DNA of 64,000 nucleotides from Glandiceps talaboti (taxonomy: Eukaryota > Hemichordata > Enteropneusta > Spengelidae), in assembly GCF_964340395.1 (NCBI RefSeq), contig NC_135550.1, positions 6,204,601-6,268,600 of the forward strand. The letters run 5' to 3'. Positions 1-23,000 of the stretch are shown here, in pieces. The notes beneath the pieces are model-generated. The model saw only the letters and a program-made list of their open reading frames with translations, was not told the DNA's origin and ran no database searches. Numbering within the stretch: position 1 is the first letter of the stretch; every line of letters begins with the position of its first letter. Made by a program: the position numbers and the translations under genes.

Positions 1-9363
<9,363 letters not shown>

Positions 9364-10764
9364 TGAACTGCTACCACGTTTACTGCCATTCATCTTGTTC
9401 ATATCACATATGGCTGGTTTGTTAGCAGTGCGCCCTCTATAGAAAGACAACATTTTGTGTTGGCGTTCAAATTGATAAATATTGACCTGAGTTTTTTCCT
9501 GCGAGTCACCACTTTGTACGGTGTAGTGGTAGCATCAAATGTTGGTGAATCACAAGGAAGTGTTGTGTGTCAGTCAACTTAACGAAGAAAGCGCACTGTG
9601 TGTGTGTGTCACCATTTAGTAAGGGATAGTGGAACTCCATGTTTTGGTGCATCGCCAGAAATTGTGTGTGTCAGTGTTCTAGTTTTTATAGAGGGCTCAC
9701 TGTTGGTCAGATAGATACAACCTTGTGTATAGTAACCATCTCTTTCACCAGTGTGTACATACAGTGAACAACTTTAACTTTTCTACCCTAAAAAGTTGAA
9801 ATATGAGGGTAGTCATTCTTTAAACACAAATGTATATATTTTATAGATTAAAACACTGAATGATTGAAGTGTGCATACTGGACAAGATTTGAAAAAGTGA
9901 TTGCTTTGTGAAATATGTAATTAAGCATTGTGACTATTTTCTCAAGTGAAAGCTCTCTTTATGTTTTATTTTTGTTTCAAATTATATTTAAGTGTTTCAA
10001 TTTCAAGAGAAGGAGAGAGTTCTGTGTCAGCTTAATATTTTCCATCAGAAATGGATATTTAGTTTTGTTGAACTGTACAGATGTTTTTTCCTGCTTAATA
10101 AGATGGTGACAGGGGCATATATTTGATGAACTGTATTATTAAAGCTACATCGTGTCACACCGCCCTCACTGGTCAGCTCTATGAAAGGAGTTAATCGATG
10201 TGTGAGGGCGCCCTGCCACAGCATACCTCACAGACTAATTTTATGAATTTTAAAATTCTGTTAAACTTTGATGTTTTTATTTCATTCCAAGTTCGATTTT
10301 ATCTTTGATTTGAAGAGAATACTCCATATAGACTATCTTTTGACTTTGTTCCATGAGTCAAACACAATCAACTGTTTTTGTTTACTTCTTAAATACTGAA
10401 TACAAACACAGGTCCAAAATAACAACCCTACTTCAGTTTTTCTCACAATAAACCTACAGTACACACTGAAATCCAATGGTGTTTATGTCAAGTACTAAGT
10501 ATGGGTGAGCATTATTCATGATGTATTTGAAGTTTCATTATTGTAAGCCTGAGCACATTTTCCCTCTGATGCATTGAAAACTAATACCTCTGTGCGGTAT
10601 GTCTTGGACTGTTCCATAAAGAGGCCGGTGATTTTGTGACAGTGTGAATATTGCTTTGTCATTTTGCATGCCCTGATACCAGGTAGTAAATTGGTAGATG
10701 TGGTCTGATACTTGAACAATGACAACTATGAGCCCGCTATGTTAGGATCTAGGTATAAACATTA
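9364..10764 (+). other. SEL1L 3' UTR and flank
   Basis: Noncoding sequence after the SEL1L stop. A possible AATAAA polyadenylation signal is at 10447-10452. The stretch contains a hAT-like MITE at 9426-9702 and a short inverted pair of GCCCTCAC / GTGAGGGC motifs near 10160-10210. I see no ORF with family resemblance. Confidence 0.55.
9426..9702. mobile_element. hAT-like MITE (277 bp) in SEL1L 3' UTR
   Basis: Starts CAGTGCGCCCTCTATAGAAA and ends with the inverted copy TTTTTATAGAGGGCTCACTG. The flanking 8-mers tttgttag (left) and ttggtcag (right) agree at 6 of 8 positions, compatible with an aged 8-bp target duplication. No coding capacity. Confidence 0.6.
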
Positions 10765-11150
10765 GGCCTAAAAAAATAATTGTTTGGTTCCGGTTACCCG
10801 ATCCCCACCTAGTTTTTCACTGCCGACCCTAAACTCTTCTCTTTTTCGAGAAAAAAATAACAAAATCATGAAAATTGTCAAGTCTCTCAAGAAATAGTGG
10901 ATGTGGAAATTGACATCAACTTATTTAAAAGGGCAATATAAAACTGTTCTTCCAATCTGTAATGGATGTACATGTGATCGGAAGAAACCAATAACACAGA
11001 GACCATTTGGAAAACACATAACTACCTGAACTAGACACTCAACTGAAAAAAATATAAAATAAAATAAAATAAATTAAAATAAGAATCTACCTACCTCACC
11101 TATTCTAAAATTGAGTTTAATCGGAACCACACAATTTTTTGTATTAGGCC
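10765..11150. mobile_element. PIF/Harbinger-type MITE, copy A (386 bp)
   Basis: The left end GGCCTAAAAAAATAATTG continues to TTTGGTTCCG, and the right end is the inverted CGGAACCACACAATTTTTTG then TATTAGGCC. It is flanked by the 3-bp duplication TTA (10762-10764 and 11151-11153), typical of PIF/Harbinger. An inverted-orientation relative with TAA duplications is at 62579-62955. No ORF. Confidence 0.8.
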
Positions 11151-12000
11151 TTAGTGTAATCCTTCAAAACATCAATATAAAGTCACCTATTCGTAAATTC
11201 GGTCGGAACCATATTTTATGTGACTTTTTGTCCATTTTGGTTCAATGTTCAATTTTATTATGCCTGTTTAGACATCATACCTTTTGTCCAAAATAATATT
11301 TTGGGTGGAAAATGGTGTACTTGTATTGTCGTCTCTCTAAACTATGCACTTTATGTCTGATTTCATATTATGTACAAAGAGAGCATAGAAATATTTTTAA
11401 AAGAAAAGATAAATTAATGTGTGCATTATTAGTATGTCTTTTACTACTAACAACACAGCAAATTTCAGTATTTTTGCCCATAGTGATTTCTTGGTTCTTC
11501 TGTTGATGTCAATGAAATCTCCCATCACAAAAAGTATCAGTGGATGATATATTGCATAGCCTTTGTCATACATGGCTGGTATACAAGTCAAGGATTATGA
11601 TAATTATGATGTCATTTCCTGCAAGTGTTTCCCACAAACCCTTGCAGCAAATCTCCAATTTAGCAGAACACACGGCAAGTACAGTAAGATTCTTTACAAG
11701 ATTTCAAAGTTATGTAAGTTACCAAAGTGCTATGTAAGTTGATAGCAGCAATCATTATTTGTTTTGATGGAAGAAATAGAGTATTTCCCTTTAAATAAAG
11801 TGAAAGTAGAGGACCTATTAAGGACGCCTTGCCCATATAATAAGTCTGCACAGCTTAAGAGTTTAAATTTTTACTCGTGTAGTTGTTGGATTAAGTAATA
11901 TTGGATTAGCACATTGTAAGTTCTAGATAGCTTTTGTCTGAAAGACATATAGCAGTTCTTTCTGTATCTGTAGCTGACTATATATGTTGTGCTTAAAATA

Positions 12001-12300
12001 GCCATATGGATGAAGATTGGGTATTTATTTTGGATTTTTAATTTAGAAAACAATTTTATCATGGCTTTCTACTTGAAAGATCAACATGAAACAATATATG
12101 CCAAATCCTTGTTTGTAGCTCAATAAATTACAACATTAACAAAAACGTGTAAAATGTTTGTTATTGTATGTACAATAACAATCTTTTGACACATGTTTTT
12201 AGCTTTTTTACATTGGTCTGTGGGGGTTTTTTCAAGTAGCAAGCCATGATAAATTCATTTTATAAAGTAAATGTCAAAAATAAACACCATCCATATGGCC
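12001..12300. mobile_element. Long-TIR MITE family, copy 1 (300 bp)
   Basis: Terminal inverted repeats of roughly 50 bp: the left begins GCCATATGGATGAAGATTGG and the right ends CACCATCCATATGGCC; further in, TTTTATCATGGC is mirrored by GCCATGATAAA. A second copy with the same interior (ACAATGTTTGTTATTGTA-like core) is at 55713-56049. I could not identify a clean target duplication, so the superfamily is open. Confidence 0.7.
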
Positions 12301-14007
12301 GTTTTAATCAAAGAGAAAGAATATTAAGAGGAGCCATAATATGGTAGTACCCATACAGAATGTACTCTAGACCTCATTTGAGAGTCATGAACTATAATCA
12401 GTACGTATGTGGAACTGTTCCCCATGCAAGCATGTATGTAGCCATTGTGTGAGGTATTATTATGTTAACATTGATCAGGCTACTCGAATTGTTGTTGATA
12501 TCTGATATCAATAATGTACAGTACACAAAGACAAAGTGACAGAACACAACTAAATGTTATATTAACTGAAAGAAGGTGACATAGTGTCCTGAGATTTAGA
12601 CATACAATGTAATAACATTAAACTATTTCCAACATAAAGAGTATGAATGAGTTTCAGTTATGTTGATTCTGTTCATCTAGAAAAATGTTGAATTCAGAAT
12701 TCATATTTTGGCTAGTTTAATAGTAAGAGATAAATTGTTATCAAAATTATGTGGATTGATACCAAAAATTTACTCCTTTGAAATGATGCCTAAATTTGAA
12801 GATATTGACAAACATACACATCATAATCTACCTGTGACACAAAATTCAACAGAATTGGCTATTACATTCTTTTTATTTAGTAAGTTTCTGTCCTTACAGT
12901 CTGCTGAAAATTGTAAATTTTGTTAATTTATGAATTATTTCTGATTAAATTAATGGGAAAAATATAGTCTGTCTGGAGCTGGTTTATTACAAATCTGAGT
13001 TGATTGTTTTTCAGGGGTAATTCTATCTGCATAAGCAATACTTGTAGTAATTTATTTACGGAGTAAAAATGAATACATGATATTATAATGATCACTTCCT
13101 ATTTGCAAAAGTCAAACCTAGTATTCTGGCAAAAGTGATTCTATGGTGTATGGGTACTCTAACTGTCTAGGAAATCCATATTATTTCATAGCTGGTATAC
13201 TATTATGACAAGCAATGTCAGTGGGAAGACACATTATGGTAATCTTTGAAACCATGAAGATTATATGGTGTTCGATGCAGTATTTTGCCTGTGAACAGTC
13301 AAATATCGAATTTGTTTATAATAATTCCAAAAACTTCTTTGCTCCTTTCTTCATTTACAGTCTGTGTACTTCAACCACTCAACCGCTTTTGAGAAACGCC
13401 CCTCGTGTGTATGAGGTGTTCCTATCATTTTGAGGTAAATGAAAACAAGACTAGCGCCCTCGTGCGATAGGTATACGTGGAAGTCTTACCACAGTCACTT
13501 GTGGCCTGTGACCAAACTTTTTCTTGTATTAATCTCCGTTCCTATACCGTTGCATAGTGACCGTTGCTATGTTTACGGTGAATGGCGAGATTGAAGAATG
13601 TATTTATTAATTAATCATTTATTTATTCATCTATGTATTTTTTTTCTTTTTCTCTATGCTGTAACCATTTATGATTTGCTCATTTTTGTAAATGTGCGAT
13701 TTGGGTGATAGGCAATAAAATGTGTATATATAATGGCAAGATTTACCTCAGTTTCTAAAAAATACCATATTATCTTGCTAAACACGGACATGATTGATAT
13801 AATACTTGCACATTCAAGCACAGTATTTCCAGAAAAGTGACAGGTGTCTGTGTCAAAATATATCTTATCTCGTGTCTTCACGCGAGACTTGAGTATCCTT
13901 TCGTGTCACTGTCAGGAAGAGTGCTCGTGGATCGTGGAGCGTCTTGAGTTTGTTACCACAATTGAATCAAGTGTATCTGTTGCTCCGAACCGTTTAAGCT
14001 TGGGAAA
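12301..14007. other. Intergenic, upstream of MAEL
   Basis: AT-rich sequence without recognisable coding regions or RNA genes. The last few hundred bases should contain the MAEL promoter and 5' UTR, but I see no clear TATA box or upstream exon. Short GCCCTCGTG-type motifs occur near 13400-13465. Confidence 0.5.
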
Positions 14008-17000
14008 ATGCCTCCTAAAAAGAACAAAAAGCAATTCAACGGCTTCTACATGTACATGCAAGCGATGATTCCAGAACTAAACCGACAAGGCTACAGGATA
14101 TCAGGAATGAAAGATGCTGTGCCGATTTGTCACCCAAAGTGGAAGGTCAGTTGCATGTTGTCCCCAATCACCGTTCATATTCACACATCTTATATTCTCG
14201 TCATTGGATTTCTGTTTTTCTTTCTTTCAACTTTGTCATAATCACTGTAGTGATGTTTAGATGTGCCACAGTCCCTTTGTACTGTTAAAGGGACTGGATG
14301 TGTCAACCTGTAGTGTCGGTAAGCGTGAAGGAAATGTTGGCCCGAGCGCCTGTGTAGTAGCCCACCGTATCGCCCATATTCACTTCCTTCACTTCAGTCC
14401 ATGGATCTATTATTGAGATAATAGATCCATGTTCAGTCAGACCACTGTTCCAGATTATCGGTTTCCGGTTTGTTTGTGTACATACTTAGTTAGTACCCAG
14501 CAGAAATCAGTAATTTCCGATCTGAACTTTTTATCTACTTACAATGTTATTACTGATAGTAACTAAAACTAGACCCGTCGAGCTAGGAGCATAGTTTACC
14601 CAGTTGCAAGGATGCAGGGTACAAAAAAATGTACCCCTTCATATTTTCTGTACATCCATTAAAAAAAGAAATAATTTTTAAAATCACTATATTGATCTGT
14701 AAATGACCCTAACTTGCTATGTATTGATGAAAATACTATGACAATATAGTGTGTGCCACTGTATACTTATGCACAAGTCTTTGTTTATTATTTTTTAATT
14801 ATAAAACACAATCTTAATTTACAGCAACTGTCAGAGGAAGAGAAAGAACTTTATGACAGACAAGCCAAACAGTACAAGGCGCTGAAAAGGAATGAAGAGC
14901 CATCGTATGGTCGTCTAGACAACACTGGTCAACTTATAGATGTATGTTGTGATATTTCTCATACTTGGGTACACTTTTCCACACAGGCAATTTGCTATTC
15001 ATGTCTAAAAAGTTGTAGGGATTTTATTAGCCAGTCACATACCCACAACCACTTTCCTGGGGGCTTCTCACATATCAAAAAGTCAACTTTTCGTGTTAAA
15101 AACACCACAAGCAGTATGCATGTGGGAAGGAAGTCAATTATTGATTTCACCCATCCATGTTAGCAATTGCATAGCTGTGTTGTCAGTGTATAGTTTCTTT
15201 CTACTCTAGGAACGTGTGGATCCAGTTGTTGTCAATGAGAAGAGGAGACGAGAAGAGAGACAGAAAGTAAGAGAGGATTGGGAAGGAGAAGGTGCGTAAA
15301 TGAATTAGGTTTTTGATAAATGAATAAAGGTAAACACTTTACTAGTACTTAGAAAAAATGTTGTGTTATCAGATGAAGGCACAATACACAAGGCACCCAC
15401 CTCTAAAGTTTCTGACAAATGCAAGTACTAGTATATCTGAATTATCTTAACAAAGTCAAACCAAGGGCATGAGGCAACAATTCTGATGTCTATCAACAAT
15501 TGAATAACATGAATAAAGACAATATCAAAAAGTTCCGTCAAGTTTATGATTACTTCATTATCTTGAATCAATAATTAATATCTAATTAAAATACACAGAA
15601 AAATACATACAGTAACTTGAAATGCGCTGAAATATAAATAGAATACGACGGACTGGGACGTAACATGCGTAATGCATGTCTAGGCTAATGTGTGTGGAGT
15701 GTACCGATTGTGTAGCGCCCCCAACGGTCATATAAATTATCTGTCTTGTCGCGCGATCTATCAAAACACAGACTAAGTATTAATTCATTTTATTGTATAT
15801 TCTACATCATATATTTATTATTGCAACATATTCACTGTTGGAAGACGAGCTCCCTATGGCGCGTCACGCATCGAAGTGTCAGCTGTCGCGAGCGAACTAC
15901 AAGCGTCGATTTTGCATGCACCATGATCATGTTCCATTAAATCTTTTACAGACCAAATCTATCCATATAGTTTCTTTTCCTTTATTCTTTTTTGGAGTCT
16001 TCCATATTTATATAAACTTTTTCTGCGATTATTAAAAATAATTCATTTTTAAAAAGACCGGAAAGTGTACAAATACATACCCAAAATAACAAATATATGT
16101 AGACGTGTATAATGAGTTTATTAAAATAAACTACAAATAAAGAAGTAAGTATGTAAATGTGACTCATAGCTAACTTGGGCCTTTATTACATGGCTATCAT
16201 TATCATTTTTGGGTTTCACCAGAATTGTTGCCTCATGCCCCTGGTCAAACATGTACTTTTAACAAGTAGAAAAAATTACTTCATATATCAACAATTTCAA
16301 GTTAGTTCAATTCAGATGGTAGTTCTTATATCAACTAAAGTGAGGCCCAAAAATAAAGAATTGTTTCTGGTCAGGACATTTTGTCTAAAGTGGTGTGATG
16401 ATGCAATTTCTTAAAATTCTTTTTTTAAACATTTTTTTTTATGTTCAATGTCACTCAATGTACTAACAGTACTATTTATTAAAGTTACTGTTCTTTTTAG
16501 CATGTTTAGAGCAAGTGTGTATGTGGGGCGGATGTCATTTGCTTGTTTGTTATTGGCTCTGCAGTTGACTGAAGCACTGTACAATATTTTACCCACAATT
16601 CTCTCTGATTTGTACTGTTGGACATCATCTCCTTGAAGTCATACAAATCTCACCTGTGTACATGATTTTGTAAGAATATTTTTGCCATTTTCAAAACATA
16701 GAATTGACACTGATGAGTTTCTGAATATATATTTTCATTGGTTCTGGTATCAATGATTTATTGTAGAAGGAGTAGCAATTTTAGAAATTTATCAACAGAT
16801 TTTCTTGAAAGACATGCAAAATATTTTCCACAAAACTAAGGAAAATATATGCACCTGTTTATGTGTTTGCCAAAGATATAGATTTATTTGAATTGGTATA
16901 ACAAAAGAAATGTACATACTAAAACTCATCATACACACTGTCTACCTAAGTTATTGATACTTTGACATTGAAAAGTGTTTTATTCACAGTATATGTTTCA

Positions 17001-20000
17001 TTTACTTGTTAGCACATTTTATGCAAAATTTAGAACTTTATTTTTGATTCCCAAACTTACTTTTGTTACATATTAATTAAACATAATTACTATGCTTAAA
17101 ATGTTGAACTTCTAAGCATACCAATCAGAGAGAGTTGTGGGTAAGATATTGCACAGTGTGAAGTAGGGAGAGTTATTTTTATGTCGTCTCCCCCCCCCCC
17201 CCCCCATGCTGACACCAAGTGATTCTACTCAGAATCACTTGTAGCAAGTGTCACTGTATTAGCTTACAGGTGATGTAATATTGCATATTGTATTGTAATC
17301 TTAGAATGTAAACATGTCAGAGTAAACTTAATAAGTCACTAGTCAAGTAGACTTGTTTGAATGAGTAGCAGTAGCCTATTACCTGTCCAAGTTAAAAATT
17401 CAAAATGCCCCCCCCCCCGACCAAAAAATCAAACAACAGTGTTGTAATTTATATATAGCTATTTAATAATAATAATATTTAGAGTACATGTATCTGTTAG
17501 GATGCATACACACAAAATTTTTAAGACTTTTTTTCAAGTAATGTGATCTTGCATTGCAAAGAGATAACCATTAGGTTACTAATATTAACAAGATAAAAAA
17601 TGCTGTCATGTTTGACAGCAGTACATCATAGTATTTGTTTCTCTTGGGGGGGGGGCAAGAGTTTGTGAATTGAAACACAACTGTGTAAAGTTATTTACAG
17701 TCTTGTTTGTTCTATAGGAGTTATTCTAGAGACGTTCTTCATGATTGACATACAATCGCTGTGTAAGGAACTAAAAAGTGAAGATGTGCTACGTTACCTA
17801 CCCTGTGAGATAGCTTGTGTTGAGTTCAGTTTGAACGCAGGCATACACAAATCATGGCATAAGTTTATTAATCCTCCAGATATTCCTATAGGATTCCGAT
17901 TTCAGTGCAAGAATGATAGTGAGTATTTATTTATTTATCTGTTCTAACAACACACAGTTATTTTCAGTTCTGAACTCAGAGCATAGATATCTTACCTATT
18001 ACATGTATATTTCAGCTAAATCATTCCTTGATAGTCTGTAAGATACAAAATTTGTGCCATGCTAGTATTAGCTACTCCTCACTTATTTTTCACTCACTGG
18101 TTTAGAAGATTTATAGGAAGAGACTGAACAACATGACATACCTTACTGTTTATCCTTCCTACAGGTACTTACAGGTCCTCTTCTGACTGTAGGCCTTGCT
18201 GGGCCTCTAATGTCAGCTCTGTTTGATTCTGTCTAGGAGTGGGTTTATCTCTGTAGGCCTTGCTGGGCCTCTAATGTCAGCTCTGGTTGATTCTGTCTAG
18301 GTATAGGTTTATTTCTGTAGGCCTTGCTGGGCCTCTAATGTCAGCTCTATTTGATTCTGTGTAGGAGTGGGTTTATCTCTGTAGGCCTTGCTGGGCCTCT
18401 AATGTCAGCTCTGTTTGATTCTGTCTAAGAGTGGGTTTATCTCTGTAGGCCTTGCTGGGCCTCTAATGTCAGCTCTACTTGATTCTGTTTAGGAGTGGGT
18501 TTATCTTTGTAGGCCTTGCTGGGCCTCTAATGTCAGCTCTACTTGATTCTGTTTAGGAGTAGGTTTATCTTTGTAGGCCTTGCTGGGCCTCTAATGTCAG
18601 CTCTACTTGATTCTGTCTAGGAGTGGGTGTATCTCTGTTGGCCTTGCTGGGCCTCTAATGTCAGCTCTACTTGATTCTGTCTAGGAGTAGGTTTATCTCT
18701 GTAGGCCTTGCTGGGCCTCTAATGTCAGCTCTACTTGATTCTGTCTAGGAGTGGGTGTATCTCTGTTGGCATTACTGGGCCTCTAATGTCAGCTCTGTTT
18801 GATTCTGTCTAGGAGTGGGTGTATCTCTGTTGGCCTTGCTGGGCCTCTAATGTCAGCTCTATTTGATTCTGTCTAGGAGTGGGTTTATCTTCATAATAGT
18901 TAAATCTAAAGGGTTGATCCTTCCACAGTTTATCAGGTGTATTTTCAAATGCCTGACTTGTTCTTGCTGTGACAACAACGGCATTAGGGAGACTCAGACT
19001 ATTCCATAAGTCCACACTTCTATGAATGAATGAGTAGTTCCTTCTTGACTGAATTGTTATGATATACGGTTCAATAACAAACTTGTCATATAACAAATTA
19101 TCCTCTAGGTAAATTATCTACACTTTGAGTTTGGAACTACAACTAGTACCAAGTATGATTCCAGAGAAACAAACTAACTGTTTTGGTTATTGTTTGTCTT
19201 TCATGCTTTGATATTATTATACCATGCACGAACCAGGTTCAACAAAAATATGGAATATACATGTATATATACTCAGGTCGTTCTACATCACAACAACATG
19301 TGTCAATGTCACTGGTTCTGCTGTTTTCGAAATATGAGTCAAAACGTCAAAATTGCCATTGCTTTCCCCGATTTTTCTTCAATATTGCTGGCGCTGGTGT
19401 AATTATGTCATTCTCGAATATTTTTCTTCATTCAGCCGGAAAATACTTTCGACCTAAGGGTTGTCACTACGCGTCTAGCTACCTATAGTGACAAAGGTCC
19501 CTTAGGTGACTCGTATTTTCCTTGGCTGAACGAAGACAAATATTGGGAATAACATGTAATTCTAGTATTTGACTTGTTCACTATACCTTACTATTTTTCT
19601 GTGATAGTTTGAACCATACACTATACATTATACTCTGTAACAGGTGTAATTTGAAGCACTGTATGATTGTCATTCAAAAGAAAAGAAAAGTCCATGGCCC
19701 CGTATGTTTCTTGTAAATTGTGAACAGCTCTTGCATCACTCGTACAGCTTGGGCCATGCCTGCTACATGAACATTCACTTTTAAGTAGTCTGTAGGCCAA
19801 ATAAGATGAACCTCTTAGTTAGAACACTAATAGGTAATACTCTCATTATCTACTCTTATAGCAGCAGTGCTTGATTCTCAAGTTTGCTTATCATCAAAAC
19901 CATAACAATAAGAAAGAATCCTGTATTTGTTCAAAGCCAACTTTTTCACAGCTCTGGCATACTATTGTTGTCACTCAAGGGCCCTAATTGCCTTTACATG

Positions 20001-23000
20001 TATATGTATGTGAAGGTGTTCAAACATTGGAACCATGTGAACATCAAAAGCCCTTGTCTATAAATGGTATGTTTCATAGCCTCAGAACTTGCATTCAGTG
20101 TGTTGTATTTCATTTCCTCACTGTTTCCAAGAACAGGACACCAGCCATGAATATCAACTTTATGGTTTTTCAATTTCTGAAAATATTCAATGTTTGTATG
20201 GGCATACCTTTTGGTAGATTATTTGCAAAAATTGTGATAACAAATAAAAACATTCCCTCTGTCTGCCAACAGGTGAAAATACTCACCAGATCCCAATACA
20301 GGACTTTGAACTTGCTGAAACAGACTATACCAAAATCTGGAAAGAGCTGTGTCAGTTTATCAATCCACTCCGCAACAGAGAATATCCTCCGCTTTACTGC
20401 ATGGTAAGTTAAACTACAACAGTATGCCATATTCCAGTTATCAGAAAAAAACAAAAGATTGTGTAGTTTGGCCACTTGGAGTGCTGTTCAGAAGCATTTT
20501 TGGACCAGAAGTTATGGCCTGACAGTTGAGTATAACAGTCTCCTTTGAAAAAGTAATCTTTTCCCAGTGTTTCACAGAGGTTGAGTTCACTGTCAACCAG
20601 ACATAACAGTCTGCTAAGAATGTATCAGATGACATAATATTCAGGAATTCATGGTGTTCTTTGAGCCAGATTTTGTTGACTGCCAAGTGACTTATGCCCT
20701 CACTGTTCCTCATGTGGGAACCTTTGTGATCCTCGAAAGTAACTCTTATTGTGCATTTACTCCTTGAGTGACTGTTTACTGTGACTGTACATGTAAGTTA
20801 TAAGAAACTGGGACTAGGTAGATGATATTATTGTGTTGGTTTTGTGCTGATGTTACAAATGATTACAAGTTTGATTTGCATATTTCTTTCTTTAGATGAA
20901 TAACTGTGACAAAGTGGAATGGTGTCTGGATTGGCTAGCATACAAGGGAGGTAAATAATCTTCACTATTCTTATTGGTTTGGCAGAAATTGTCTCATGTT
21001 TGTCATTGCCGGGATTTTTATTTTCGCCTTTCAAAGACTTAGCACATCCAAAGTCTTACAGTGAAACAAAATGTCTCTAAGATTTTATTGAGGCTGAAGA
21101 GGGAGAATGCATAAAAAGAATACCAAAGTAAATTTTCAGTGAAAGGAGGGTATTATGACTGTACTGTTGAAATCTACACAGCTCTTGAATTAGTCGCAAG
21201 AAATCGTTGTGTACAGCTATTTTCAGCATAATACGTTTGATATTCAGTGTGCTTCTAACGATAGTACGTGTAAACAGTATATTCTCAATATACAGTATGT
21301 GTTTGGTAGAAAATTAACATTTCAAAGTTTTATTCCAACACTTTGAGTACTGTAAAAAAAAATGATAGTTCGTATACTTCATCATGTATGTATACCAAGC
21401 TATAAAATATGTGAATGTGGGGCATGTCTTGTAAATTTCTGTTTCTGTATTTGCATTTACTTAGGGTGCCCAAACCTTTTGGAAAAAGTATACGAGTTAG
21501 AGGGTCTTGTGATGGATTTATTTGATCATGGTGGTGGTAACATGCCATCTAAAAGCCAGGCACATGATTTGTTGACTACATCTGTCTTTGATTATGAGAA
21601 ATATACAAGGTAAGTAAGACACTCTAAATGCCTGGCACATGATTTGTTGATGAAATCTATCCGTAGCGTGTTGACGGAATCTGTCTATGATCATGAGATA
21701 CAAGGTGAGGTGCGAGATCAATAGTTCAATGTAGGATAAAAAAATAAATTCTTTTACTTTTGGGGTTTTGAGCCATTTTAGTTCTCATCCCACAAACTGA
21801 ATTTTTACTCTTAATTGATGTTTTGTACCCCAAAATACAAATATTTCTTTAAAAAAATGTCAAATTGAGAAAGAAAATTGAAGAATTTTGCTATAGTAAA
21901 TGCATGCCACTAAAATAAAGTAAACTGTATTTTACTCACTACATACTGGCTTTATATATATTCATAGCACTGCATACTACTAGTACTGGCTTTGTATTCA
22001 TAGTACCACATACTGGCTTTGTACTCTTGGTATCATTCTTGAATTTATGAAGTTCAAGTGGTATACTGTTCTATAAGAGGAGTGCTGCTCATGAGAACAC
22101 ATGCTCACCATATGACTTTTAATTAAAATGGGGTACATAGATTTTTGTTGTTTGAGCAAAGTGAACAATGCAATATCTTCTTGTGAAACAGAATGTACAC
22201 CTTCTAGTGAGATTTTTTTCATCACTTATCCCTGGAATGTCGCAATTATTGTTCAGATATAAAATTGATATTCAAACCTTTACCGTGTTGGTACCAGCTG
22301 CTGACCAAATTCTGCACTTTCACAAGTTGTACTCACATCTGTGTCTTCTGATTTTTAGATGCAATTATCATGAAGAAATAGAAGTCAGGTTTTGTTCTCT
22401 TGGTATTTGCAAGAGGTATTGGTAAGTTGAAGTATATTACTAGATTATTTTAGAGTACAAATCGTCTTTCATAATCATTGATATCACAGTATATATATAC
22501 AGTATGCATGTACTAAAACTAAAGAAAAAATATGAATTTAGATTTATGTGTATGTTTTCTACTGGTGTTGATACTTTCCATTATGCTCTCATGTAGTGGA
22601 GAGAGTACTAAATGTTTAATTTTACACAATAATTCAGTTAGATTCACACCAATGGGGAATGGATTCCGTCTGTTTTACTAAAAAATGACTTGCTCAGACA
22701 AATAAAGTTTATCAGTGTTCAGTTTTTTCAAAGCCTCAATGTACATGTATGTCATATTGACTTTTAAAATCCTATTAGTACATGTAGTAGATACTTTTGT
22801 TACCTTCTGTTCATATTGTAAATATTCATTTACTGTTTGTGGTAGAAGAACAGAATTATTAATTATTGATTCTTGCCTACTTTATTCACGCCACCAATGT
22901 AGCTTCTGCTTGAGTGATGCTCTTGCTAATCTGTATGAGTTGGAACTAACTGGTGCCCATCTGCCAGAAAAGCCTGATGGCAGTGTGTACACAGTGATAG

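Noticed and set aside
18170-18890. CRISPR array or protein-repeat gene
   Set aside because: Units are directly adjacent without spacers and 64 bases is not a multiple of three; it is a minisatellite in a eukaryotic intron.
22168-22425. Long ORF across MAEL exon 8 as a separate gene
   Set aside because: Only the part from 22359 matches MAEL; the rest is intron read-through without family resemblance.
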